Shown here piece after piece: positions 23,648 through 34,596 of a stretch of 64,000 bases of DNA. Under the pieces are notes generated by a model. That model did no database searches and had not been told where the DNA came from. It saw only the letters and a program-made list of their open reading frames with translations. Numbering within the stretch: the stretch's first letter is position 1; every line of letters starts with the position of its first letter. The stretch comes from Rhizophlyctis rosea. Lineage: Eukaryota; Chytridiomycota; Chytridiomycetes; Rhizophlyctidales; Rhizophlyctidaceae. The translations under genes and the position numbers were made by a program. The stretch is from the NCBI GenBank assembly GCA_027596075.1, contig JADGJC010000033.1, forward strand, positions 151,477-215,476. Direction: 5' to 3'.

Positions 23648-24456
23648 TCATTCAGGATGGGGGCACCTGGGCACGGAGGGTAACATGCAGTAAAGGTAGA
23701 GGTGCTGGAGCGGAAGACGGTCATACGTCCGTTTGGTGTTACATACCCGCCCGCTATGCCAGACCCTACAAAAATCATGTAAGAAAAAGCAAAAACAACC
23801 ACATGAGAACGGACAACAAATAACCTCGTTCTCCAAAGTAGTATACAGCCGTGATGCATTAATACTCAAATGCCTCAGGCGACTCTCAGCACTCGGCTCC
23901 CCTCGATACGCCAGATGGGCGGACTGATTCTTATCAAATAATACTAGCTTGTCCATAACTCCATCGTAGGCACCAGTCTCGATGAAATCCTCCCAGGATT
24001 TGACATACGGGCCCCTTAGGACGATGAAGTGGGTGTACATGCCCAGCCTATTCATCTCATCCGCTATAATCCCGTCATCCCACATCTTCATCCCAACCCA
24101 GCAATCCTCCAACATCAAACAGTATAGTCGGCAACGATGAGTTTGAAAAAAGTTGACAAGGGTTGGCAAGGAGTCCTCTATGAGGTGACCGGCCGCCAAA
24201 CGCACCACCGCTGTCCCGTTCAACATGGCTGTTCTACTCTCCGTGTTGTTCCACAAAGATTGAAGAAACGCAGAGAGGACAGTAGTGTCAAGGTCAGTCT
24301 GAGTAGGCGGGATGTCGTCTAAATCGGTGAGAGGGTGATTAAAAACTTTGAGAGCGGGATGGTGGGAAGTGGTTGGAATGGGGCGTAGGGACTAGCGTAT
24401 GGGTCGTACGGTTGTGGAAATGTGTGTTGCGGGTACTGCGGGTAACCTTGAAACAT
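23648..24456 (-). CDS. Uncharacterised protein (approximate model)
   Basis: The core is a minus-strand frame at about 23800-24310 with believable protein content (for example SLPTLVNFFQTHRCRLYCLM and IIADEMNRLGMYTHFIVLRG). An upstream Tyr/Gln/Pro-rich start at 24456 can be spliced to it in frame (donor near 24394, acceptor near 24321). At the 3' end a weak intron near 23755-23815 and two alternative C-termini are possible. I recognise no domain. The mix of Leu and conserved-looking short blocks is reminiscent of LRR or F-box relatives, but no motif supports that. Boundaries are uncertain. Confidence 0.45.
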
Positions 24457-25128
24457 GGTTGTGTGGGAACGGAGGGATATGGGTGTGAACAATTTCTGAA
24501 AGGAGGGGAGGAATCTGCTTCCAAAGAATAGAGCCAAGCAACTCATGGACAGAAGACAAAAGGGACGAAGACCGGAAGACCGCCTCCGCCTTGGCCCGCT
24601 ACATGATGATTGAAATGATCATGCGCCCCACTTTCACGAAATGGATGGTGCCGTGGGTAGGCTCTGTGTTCAGTCACTTAGCCACAGGATGCCGCCACCC
24701 CAGTCACTCATCCTGATTGAAAAGTGCTGCTTTGTTGTTGATTTTTTATCCATCTGTAGCTGCACAATTGGAAGCGCAGTTTCTCGGTGGACGCATGCAC
24801 ATGTTATGGGAGTTGGAATATGGTTGCAAATGTTGGTCGACGATCCGAGTCTTCCCGCCGTCACTTCTGTCGTTAAACCGATTGGGGAGGGTTCGGCGAA
24901 ACGGGTATTCGGTCTATTCCGCAGTTTGAACAACCTCCTCTCTTCTTCCCGCAGGATAGAAGCGAAGCTAGAACTTTGAATCCGCAGCGAAGCAAGCCGT
25001 ACGATTTTAGCGGCTCAGTACGGGACTACTGAGATTGAGAATGTCGTAACCAGGTCATTCAGCTGGGCACTTGCTGACGTCTTTAAGAACCAAGACTACG
25101 ACCGCTCATATATAATATATATGAAAGC
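24457..25128. other. Intergenic, no gene seen
   Basis: About 670 nt between two minus-strand genes. Short frames on both strands have no recognisable content. Confidence 0.45.
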
Positions 25129-26513
25129 CTAATAAATCCCCTTATCAATCACCACCCCCTTCTCCACCTCCTTGTACCCACTCCCAACCCAAACCTCCCA
25201 AAACCCACCCAAACACAACCAAAACCACATCCGATACCACATCCGAGACGTCCACCACGGCCTCTCCGCCCCTCTATATACGAACAGGATCTTTTCGTCT
25301 ATATATGTTGGTGAGTCTGATTCAGGCCGTGGGAGGGGGTCGAGGACTGTTGCGGTGAGTTCCGTTTCGGTGGCGTATTCGGGTTGGGGACCGTCGTTGT
25401 TGGTGCTACTACCAGGTTCGTCTGAGGTTTGACTGGTGGATTCGGTGTTTTCGGATTGTGATGAGACCTTGTGGACGGGTTGTTGCGATTCTTCGACCGG
25501 AATCAATGTTCGGAAGTTTGTGCTGAAGTTGGCGTTGAGGTCTGAGACTTTTGCGGTTATTTCTGGGGATTTCAATGTGCAGGTGAATGTGATGGGAATT
25601 TTCAAAACTATTGGAAGTGGGGCGGGTTAGAGTAGTGAGTATCTCTGAGATCAAGTGTGGTTGCAAGAATGAAGATATTTTACGCAGAACCAAACCCAAA
25701 TCAGCCACCCCACCCAATGAAACATCGAAAAAAACAGAACAAGAGGGAAAATCAAAACCCCGCATCACAAATTCGTACCTTGGAAATTTCCCTCCTCCAA
25801 AAACCCTTCCAACTCCCATTCCTCCGAACAATCCTCACACCTCTCAAACCCAAACTCCTGAAAATGCTTTCCCACAAATCCCTTGTCATTATCCTCATCA
25901 TATTTCCACGCCTTCCCAACAACCTCACACCTAACATCCCCCCTCCTCAAGTCCGCAATGACCTTCCTAGCTTCCTCAACCGAAACCCACGAACTAGACC
26001 AATTCTTACTCCACTCTTTCCTTTCTTCCTTTCCCTCTCCTTCGTTGCGTGCTTCCTCTCACGCTTACTCATCGGATGCCGCATCCCCAACCGCCGTCCA
26101 GCCTCCTGATGACCGCCAACATACATCCCCCAAGAACAAAAGAAGAACAGGAACCCAAACACAAAGCCAGGAATGAACACCAGCTTCCATATTGGGGGTG
26201 GAGGGTTCTCGCGGTCAAATTCGTAGTAGACGTCGTTGATCACCATGTTGTGAGGGCAGAGGGACCACCCAAAGTCTGTTGGGGTGCAGGCATAGGCGCA
26301 GAGGAAGATGATTAGGACCAAGACGCCGAGGAAAATGGGGAAGAGGAAGGTGAAGAGGAGGTAGAGGAGGGAGGGTTTGTAGCGTTTTAGGGGTTGGTGA
26401 TAGGAGGAGCTGTTGGGCTTTGGTTGGCCATCGCGACCGGATTCAAGATCGTTAGATTTGGCTAGCAGCGTTTCGGATGATGCTGTTTTGTCATAGGAGG
26501 GTGAGCGTTCCAT
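25129..26513 (-). CDS. Uncharacterised multi-pass membrane protein
   Basis: Minus-strand gene starting at 26513. The N-terminus is polar and Ser-rich, followed by TM1 (about residues 48-75, YLLFTFLFPIFLGVLVLIIF) and TM2 (about 105-130, IPGFVFGFLFFFCSWGMY), which flank a short Cys-containing loop. An intron near 26060-26123 seems needed to continue in a Glu/Lys-rich acidic frame down to about 25780. A longer intron then leads to the final exon ending at 25129. The last exon is Ser/Thr-rich and carries a Trp-rich hydrophobic stretch near the C-terminus (WYRMWFWLCLGGFWEVWVG). No family is recognised. Both halves show the C-rich then G-rich switch. The exact introns are tentative. Confidence 0.55.
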
Positions 26514-27152
26514 TATGGCGAGATGGATGATCCGAAACTTGACAGTTGATGAATATGCTGTTTCTTCGTTGGTGGGAAGTTAGCACTGTTGTGCGGGTGG
26601 TGCCGGCAGGTCCGACTGGATAACAACTGGGGGAGCGCGGCGGGGAATGGTTGAACCTTTATGATGCGGAAGCATGTGATGGGAGCTAAGAAGGATGCCT
26701 TGGCAATTCGACTCGCTTGCACCAACTTGGCGAGGATGGTCAAACAGTCCGCGATACCCAACCATTTAGGCACGCACCAGTCAAAGGGCTGAAGGGACAT
26801 TTGTGCACCCACGCGACAGCGGAGAGTTCGGAGGTGCGCAGGTCTCTTAGTGCTAAGCCACCGATACAGGTTTTCGGCGCTGTTGAGAACATGAAAGGGA
26901 TGAAAACATGCATAGAAGGAGTGTGTGCATGCCTAGTAGAATTGGGACTGCACTGAGCCCTGGTGGTGGCTATGGCATGTCGAAGGTTCAAATGCCTTAT
27001 CTTTGCCTCATTCAGATTGGAGAAGGTCCTCATATTCAGGTTTCCCTATATTTACAAACAAACATAACAGAACATGCGACCACTACACACAAAATATACA
27101 ACCATTCGCACTACGACACTCACTCCCCATCTCCATCCAGCACAACGATGTC
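26514..27152. other. Intergenic, no gene seen
   Basis: About 640 nt between two minus-strand genes: the promoter of the membrane-protein gene and the 3' end of the Atg18-like gene. No convincing coding signal. Confidence 0.45.
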
Positions 27153-28685
27153 TCAATTGCCCCCGCTGGCAGACACATCATCCTCGCCCTCCAACAACGA
27201 ATACTGTTTCAAAAACATGCACTCGCCGCCCGCCTCTGTATCAACGGAATACTGGTAGCAATACCCCTCCGCCGTCACGACCATCAACTGCGGATGTGCT
27301 GTCGACGTGTTGGTCAGCGCGCAGATGTTCTGGCAGCCTTTGCTGTGGCCGGAGGGAAATTTGGCAAAGGCAAAGTCACGTGCTGGTTCCCACATCTCCG
27401 TGATGGCGTCTGGTAGGAAGTAGGATCCCATGGCTCCCGCTGCGGATGCGATCGGTGATCGTCTGTCAAGAGGAAGAGAACGAATCAATACTTCTCATCC
27501 ATTGTGATCATCGGCCGCAGACCCACATTGTGTTCACCAAGCTCTTCTTTCGGTCCAACGATGCGGGTCTTTCCATCTTCTCTGGTGCATTTTGTTTCTC
27601 CTGTTCTGTTAGGAGCTTGAAGATGTGGACGGTATCTGTGTCGCTGGACACTGACAGCAGGGTGTTTGCAAGGTTGAAGGAGACGGAGAAGATGCGGGCG
27701 GGGTATGTGCCGCGACGGAACTGATATAGCTTTTGACCAGTGGGAACCGAGAATACTCGGATCACAGTACCCTAGAATACCATTTAGTTGTTGTGGGTCA
27801 AATAATGGGAATTTAACGTACCTTATCACTGGCAGTCGCAACCATTGTTCCGTCATAGTTGAAGTTGATGCTGCTGAGCGGGCTTTTGTGTGCTTGAATG
27901 ATGTTTACAGCTTGTAGGTTGATTGCGTCGAAGATCAAAAGTTCGCCTGCGCTGCCAGAGGTGTTTGGAGGGTATGCGAGGAAACAGTTTTCCGAGGACG
28001 GTGATAGCGCGCAAAGAGCTGTAGCAATATACGTAATGAGTCTCATATCCATCATTTTTTAGAATGACATTTTGCACTAACCATTGGGGTTTGGACTGGT
28101 ATCAAGGGTATGCAGCAATTTCATGTTGCTGATGTCATAGATGTAGATGTGCTCTTCCAGAATTACTACTAAGCGCTTGCGGTTGAGCTTGACAGCCAAA
28201 ATGGCCGTCACGAAAGTCAGCTCGCAAATTGTTGATTGTCGCTGTAAATGCACACTTGATCTGAGAATCAAGGGAGCTAAACACGTGTTATTCATCATTG
28301 AATGATCACCTTTGTGTTGGTTATTTGCAGCCGCCGTGGGGAGAACGCGGGTTGCTCCCCAGCACCGACCAACGCCACCAGGCTGGTGCAGAAAAGCATC
28401 TCGACGATACCGATTCCACCGTCGGCTGAAAACAGGTGTTAAATCATTGAAGGCGGATTCTTGAATATTGCCACAAACTACCTTTCCCATAGCATCTGCC
28501 AAAAGGGTCGCAGTTGTAAATTTTGTATCCATTATGCGTTCCCACGGATATGCAGCTAGGTATCATGCGAGTGAAAAAGGGTCAATATCGTGGAATATCA
28601 CCCCGCGCTCTTATGTGGCTTACCTATAGTCCTGGTTGAAGTTGATAAAAAGAATCTCATTTGACGCTTTGCCACCAATATTCAT
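27153..28685 (-). CDS. ATG18: Atg18/WIPI-family PROPPIN
   Basis: Seven minus-strand exons: 28624-28685, 28482-28555, 28310-28425, 28082-28241, 27822-28018, 27527-27771 and 27153-27462. They give 1,164 nt, or 387 residues, with all phases correct. PROPPINs are seven-bladed beta-propellers that bind PI3P and PI(3,5)P2. The diagnostic FRRG motif is present ([18 protein letters not shown], about residue 221). Other blocks include [46 protein letters not shown] and [14 protein letters not shown]. The expected role is phagophore expansion with Atg2, or vacuole/endosome membrane remodelling. The assignment to ATG18 rather than ATG21/HSV2 is by overall similarity only. Confidence 0.93.
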
Positions 28686-29120
28686 TTTGATAAGAACTTG
28701 TTGAAGTTTTCGGAAAGAAGGTTGTCGGCTGGGAGGGTGGATGTGGCTCGGTTTTTCAGGAATGATGAACAGCGCTATGGAAGGGTGTTTTCAGGCACGG
28801 CCTTTCTGCACATGGGCGGGTATCAACGCTCGATTGGAGCCTGGAGAAGAGGATGTGGGGAAATTGGAGGGGACGAAATATGTTTGGGAGAAGCAAGATG
28901 GTGCTTTCACGTTTGCAGGTGAACTGGGGAATGTGTGGGCCTGAAAGTGGCGTGGGAATCCGCCCCTTGCATTTTGGCTGGAGCCATCGTGTGCACCCAC
29001 GTCATGTCGGACTGCTGGACCTCCTTGCACTTTCCCCAAGCTCATCTAAACAAAAACGCGACCACTACAACACACCTTGAGAGAAGCCGTGACAACAACA
29101 CTGGAGGGCACTTAGCAACA
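28686..29120. promoter_or_regulatory. Divergent promoter, Atg18-like / coronin-7
   Basis: The 435 nt between the Atg18-like start (-) and the coronin-7 start (+) must carry both promoters. No TATA-like box stands out. The linkage of an autophagy propeller to a Golgi/actin propeller is noted under findings. Confidence 0.5.
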
Positions 29121-32100
29121 ATGTCAAAGAGGTTTCAGAACTTTTCAAAGTACAGAAACTCTGTACTAGCTCCCGCCAAGCGCGACGTAGGTGGTCAACT
29201 CCCGCTGCGAGTGTCGGCGGCCTCTCACCTCACTCTTGATACCTGACATTTCAGGACTGGTACTACTTCTCCAATGGACATATCAACACGGCTGGAGACT
29301 ACAATCCTCTTCATGCCAGTGAAACCCTGATTGCTTATCGAAGTGGCTCCGCTGGCAACGCCGTAGGAATACACCCGCTAGCGAGTACAGGACGAGCTGC
29401 TTCCGCACCTTTAGTGTTGCACAACGCGGCGGTTGTATCTGATATACAGTGGAGTCATCTGTCACACGGGAGAGATATGGACATTCTATGCACAGGTGGA
29501 GACGACGGTAGTGTCAAACTATGGACGATCCCAAAGAATGGTCTCACGGAGAGTGTAAGCACGCCGACCACAACATTCGAATCCCACGCACGACGCGTCG
29601 AATCTCTGGCATTTCACTCCAACGCGGGCGGGATTTTGGCATCGGCGGCTGGTGGGGAGATCAAGATTTGGGATGTAGAGACGCAGCAGTCGAAGTTTGT
29701 TCTGAATGGGGGCGATATCGTGCAGTCAATAGCGTGGAAAGGAGATGGTAGTCAACTTGCGAGTGCCAACAAAGACAATGTGTTGCGTATCTTTGATCCA
29801 AGAACCGATTTGAAAGAAGCCAAGGTAACTGCTTGATACTCCGCCTCCTCGTAAGCGTGCAATCTTACATGTCAAAACCGAACAGTCCACAACGGCACAT
29901 GGTGGCGTAAAACCTACTAGAGTGACTTGGCTTGGGGACTCGAACGGCATTTTCACGACTGGGTTTTCTGTGAAAAGGTGAGCACGTGTTTACTTGGCAT
30001 GTTGAGAGCCTGATTCCAAGCAACCATATTCTGACCCGCGAGGTCTCTTTCACAGAGACCGAGGTGAGCAATCAGCGATTGGTGATCATTACTGAATCAG
30101 CTTGCTGACATCTTGAAGAGTATGCCCTGTGGGACATAAGGAACTTGCTCAACCCTGTGGTGCTCACCAAGCTGGACACGTCGCCAGGGATCGTGCTACC
30201 CTTGCATGATCCTGATACGAACATGCTCTACTTGTGCGGAAAGGGTGACACCGCGATAAGATGGTTAGAAGTCGATCCGGCAAATTCTACGGTCACTCCT
30301 GGCGCCCAACCGTTCATGTCAGGGACCGTCTTCTCTGGAGCTGCTCTCGTACCGAAGCAGGCACTCAATGTCATGCAGGGAGAGGTGGCGCGCATTTTGA
30401 GTGTAGCCTCAGATGGAGGTTCGATCATTCCGGTTTCGGTCACCGTTCCACGAAAGGTAAAGGGCCTCGGACATTGCAATTTTGGAGTTAGATTCACACC
30501 ATTCTCTTGGGCGTAGACGTACATGGAGTTCCATGCGGACATCTTCCCAGATACAAGGTCGTCTGAGCCTTCTTTATCTGCTGCCGATTGGTTCGCGGGT
30601 CAAACAAAGCCGTCCAAGCTTGTGAGCCTAGACCCAAAGAAACGTTCTCAATCCAAACCGGACGTTAGCCAAGCGGCACCTGCACCAGTCAGTCTTCCGG
30701 ATGTAGCACAGCTCAAACTGTCCGAGCCTGCAAAAGTTCCATCCACTTCACCTGCTGTTTCATCGCCACCGACAGCGGTGACAAGTTCACCAGCTCCCGC
30801 AGCTGCCGCGCCAGCACCAGCTTCCCGCAATGTATCATCACCTACTCAAACAGCAAAGCCGATTCAGTCACCACCAACGTCTGCTCCCAACTCCCCTCCC
30901 TCAGCTACGAGACCGAAATTTGTCGCGCCAAAATCATCTTCATATCGCTTCGTGACTGGTAAAGCCCAGTCTAAATTTGACGACCTCCGTGGGCTTAGCA
31001 TTAACATGCCGAGCGAATGTAATGGATTAGAGGTACGGATTGTCTAGAACGGTTGCGTGATGCTGCCGGGGCTGATGACTTGTCCAGTCGACTGAGGAGT
31101 ATTTGGCGATACCGATGGCGGGACCGGGAGGAAGGGTGGCGGTCTGGCCCACATCTCAAACGGGACGGTTGCCGGTCCGATTGCCCTGTTTCTTGTGCGG
31201 TACGGATGCAGACGGTCATCACGTTGATTATGAATGTGCATTGAGATTGGTTTCATAGGGACGGATTTGATTGATTTCAAGTGGAATCCGTTCGAAAAAA
31301 CTGTGCTGGCTACGGGATCCGATGACGGCAAAGTGCGGCTTTGGAAGGTGTGTTGCCTGGGCTGCTGGTGTTATTTGTTAGGTGTATTTTGACATCCTTG
31401 CCTGCCATTTTTGCAAGGTACCGTCTGAAGGGATCAAAGAGGATTCCACGGAATCAGCCGTGCAGTTCACTGCGCATACGAACCGCATGACCTTCATTCA
31501 ATTCCACCCCTCCGTATCTGACGTGCTCATGACGGTAATAATGCCAGTTGCAATTCATTATGTTTTCTGTAAGGCCCATGTCAATGCTCGACTGCTAGGC
31601 CTCACCTGAACAAGGATCTCCCACTCTCAAAGTATGGAATCTGAAGACCCAAAAGGCAATTACCACCATACCTCATCCAGATTTGGTGAGTAGCAGCGAA
31701 GACGGTCTAGCAAAGGGAGGTCAGCTTTAATCATTCGAGCACAGATTCTCAGTGGGGCGTTTAGTATAGACGGCTCGTACTTGGCCACCGCCTGTCGAGA
31801 CAAACTGGTCCGGGTATTTGAAGCTCGTACAGGCAAGGAGTTGCAGCGCGGCCCTTCGCATGAAGGCATCAAGGGCTGTCGAGTGCTCTTCCTGGGCGAA
31901 TCGGGCAAACTATGTACTGTTGGATTTGGCAAGTGAGTGTCATCAAATGGATTGATCATTCACGACATTTGTGACGAGCATCTAATCTGTTCCCCCACAG
32001 AGCTTCTCAGCGAGAGATCAACATCTACGACATCAAGGACCTCTCCAAACCGCTCTCAACAACCGTCATCGACACCTCCCCCTCCCTCCTAATCCCCATC

Positions 32101-32874
32101 TACGACGAAGATACTTCCCTCCTCTACCTCGTCGGCCGCGGCGAGACATACATCCCAATCTACGAAATCACAGACACGGGCGCCACGTTCTTGACGCGCT
32201 TCGAGTCACCCGGGATTCAACAAGGTGTCAGTTTTTCACCAAAGCGGACGGTGGATGTTCGGGCAATTGAAGTTGCAAAGGGGTGGAGGATGACGCAGAC
32301 TGCTGTGGAGAGGTTGTCGTTTACGGTTCCGAGGTTGAAGAAGGAGTTGTTCCAGGATGATATTTTTGTGCCGACGAGGGATGTGGAGAGGGCGGCGGTG
32401 AGTGTGGAGGAGTGGGTGAAGGGTGGGAGTGGGGTGCAGAAGAGGGTTGATTTGGCGCCTGCCGATATGGTTCCTTGTGAGTCTGGCTGTTTTTGTCGTT
32501 TGGAAATGTGTGATGTGGCCTGTCTGATTGACTGAATGGTTTGAATGCAGTGTCTCAGGCGTCGGTTGCGAAAGTGGAAAGGAAAGTGCACACACCTTTG
32601 CAGGATTCGTATGATGAGGGGAAGAAGAAGGAGGAGGTAGGGATTCTTCTGAACAAATATTGCTGTATGGGTGGGTGGGACTGACGTAATCTTTCCATCT
32701 TAGACGATCAAACAAATGTTTGAGACGGCGAAGGGAGATGTAGAAGCGCCGTTGGAGCAGGATAAGATGGAGGGTGTAGCTGATGATGAATGGGTGAGTT
32801 TCTTGTGGAGGAGGATGGAAGTAAAAGATACCGACATGCTGATTCACAAAATCTCGGTTTGATAGGACGATTGA
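29121..32874 (+). CDS. CORO7: Coronin-7 type protein (two coronin propellers)
   Basis: Fifteen exons starting at 29121 and ending at 32874 join to 2,844 nt, or 947 residues (animal CORO7 is about 925). The first unit begins FQNFSKYRNSVLAPAKRDDW and contains LCTGGDDGSVKLW, SLAFHSNAGGILASAAGG and REYALWDIRNLLNP. A Pro/Ala/Ser-rich linker follows. The second coronin unit contains STEEYLAIPMAGPGGRVAV, GTDLIDFKWNPFEKTVLATG, QREINIYDIKDLSKPLSTTV and FESPGIQQGVSFSPKR. The acidic Trp-containing tail DDEWDD matches the CORO7 CA-like end. Tandem coronins act in actin control and Golgi trafficking. Exon 4 (30056-30063) is only 8 nt, and the final exon (32866-32874) only 9 nt. A truncated single-coronin reading is excluded by in-frame joins. 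Confidence 0.95.
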
Positions 32875-34596
32875 GTCCGTGCATGCGCGCGTCGTGGTAG
32901 ATTGTGCAAAATCGAAGTTGTTAGATGAAAGTAAATGGCTGTTGTGGATGGGTGTTGGAAGGGATTGGACTGAATGTAATGCAAGAAGTAAACGAGATGT
33001 ACAAGGTTGTCTTGAGTCCCACTTCTTCCTGTTACGCCATTGCTGGTCAGGACGACGATGTATTGGGCATGAACCCAAAACGTGCTTCATTCGTTGAAGT
33101 TTTGCATTGAAGTACAGCGAATAACAGGTACACACAAGACTATTGCTATCTATCTGCAAGCACACAGTGCCATACGCTTCTGCAGAACTCGGAGGTCGAA
33201 ATGATGCGCTTGAGGGACCCCGCTCTGTGTTAGTGGCTTGCGACACGCTCATATCACCAAGAAACTTGATGATATGAGGCCACATTCGGGCCCTCCTAAT
33301 ATGCAAAGTTTATCAGCCTATATGAGAGCAAAGCGGTACATACCGAAGGTGCACTCGTGCGCGGACGCTCAATAGCGTCTCAGGGGCCCGGGCTTCCTTT
33401 TGGCTGGGAGCCACCGCCGATCTGTGACATTTTCGAGGATTTAGTACGCAGTACAGAAAGTGTTGGACTCGGTTCATATATTCCGTCCCCATTGAGCTGG
33501 ACGAATTGTACTCGAAGCCGAAGAGACCGCTGGAAGCCGAAGATCGCCGCATTTGGGAGGCCCTTTACGCCGAAGGAAGATTGTCGATGTCGAAGAGGCT
33601 GTTGCAGCTGAGGTTGAAGCTGGGAGATCATCGAAGAAACCGCCGAAGCCGAGAGGATCGAAGCCGAAGAGAGCATCGAAGTCGGAAAGACCGCCGAAGA
33701 AATCGATTCGATATTCGAAAGAGTTGCCGAAACCAGCTCAATGGGAACCACCCAACTCAGTGTGCGAGGGCATGGTGACACGACAGCCTCTCACGGTCGA
33801 CAGTCATTAGAGAGATAGGGCTGCCGAACCATACGGTTCCATACGGCATCCCCACTCTCCTATGCCTTCCGCCATTGGCCCTTGATAACAGACACGACAC
33901 AGTGGGAGTGGACACGCACTCGACTCTGTACCCTCGCACACCGTGGCACACACAGATTCAGATACTTAGCTGGTTTGGTGAAGGGAATACGGTGAGCTCT
34001 TGGGAAATTGCCGCGCGAGAGGGATGGAATTGCCCGTTGAAGGTGTTCCATTAGATTGGGAAAGTGAGCGAGAATGTAAAGGGATAAGGAATGGGCAAGA
34101 AGGTGGGGCATCAATGCCCATCATCATGTTCAAGCTGGATACCAGCTAACCTGGCTAAGTATTATGATTACATGTAGTTCTCCGCCAGCCACGACCCCTT
34201 CCCGCCTCAAAATCAACCACTGCCAGTCGCACCGAGTCGCCGCCAGTCTGTCTGCTCGCCCTGTGTTTACTTTTGGAACGCACTACCCATTGACAGAAAA
34301 TAGGTAACAGACCACTCTTGTAGACCTGCGGTATTTCAGCCCCTTTTGTGCTCCAACCCGGAACTGCCGATACTTCGAACCTTTACAACACGCCAAGCAG
34401 CGGTGTAAAAGTCACTTATTTACACAAAGCTGACCGTGAGTTCAGGTGGACCCATCTTCCTGCCCTTCCCTGTAACGCAGCTTACATCAAGTGCGGTCCG
34501 GCTCTAGTCCAAAGGGGCACGGGGAGCTAATGGTGTGGGAAAGATAGCGAAGAAACGACTCACACTCTTAAGCAACCGATAGAGGAGTTCGCCTTC
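32875..34596. other. Intergenic with purine-rich imperfect repeat
   Basis: A 1.7 kb gap between two plus-strand genes. At about 33510-33720 imperfect GAAGCCGAAGA-type units recur, leaving more than one frame open. The most protein-like reading on the plus strand (about 33630-33810) is acidic and helical but has no start codon or clear splice acceptor. It may be a gene remnant or an unresolved exon. The rest looks non-coding, and the end should hold the RhoGEF promoter. Confidence 0.4.
33510..33720 (+). repeat. Imperfect GAAGCCGAAGA-type repeat tract
   Basis: Units close to GAAGCCGAAGA and ATCGAAGCCGAAGAG recur at irregular spacing. Most of the tract is purine-rich on the plus strand. Confidence 0.5.

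Noticed and set aside
25129..26513. Membrane protein as TMEM231 or another ciliary transition-zone protein
   Set aside because: It has two N-terminal membrane segments and no matching conserved blocks; the idea rested only on the Trp-rich tail.
31535..31618. Frameshift in coronin-7 between exons 9 and 10
   Set aside because: Using the acceptor CTGCTAG at 31598 restores MT-ASPEQGSPTLKVW in frame, so no frameshift is needed.
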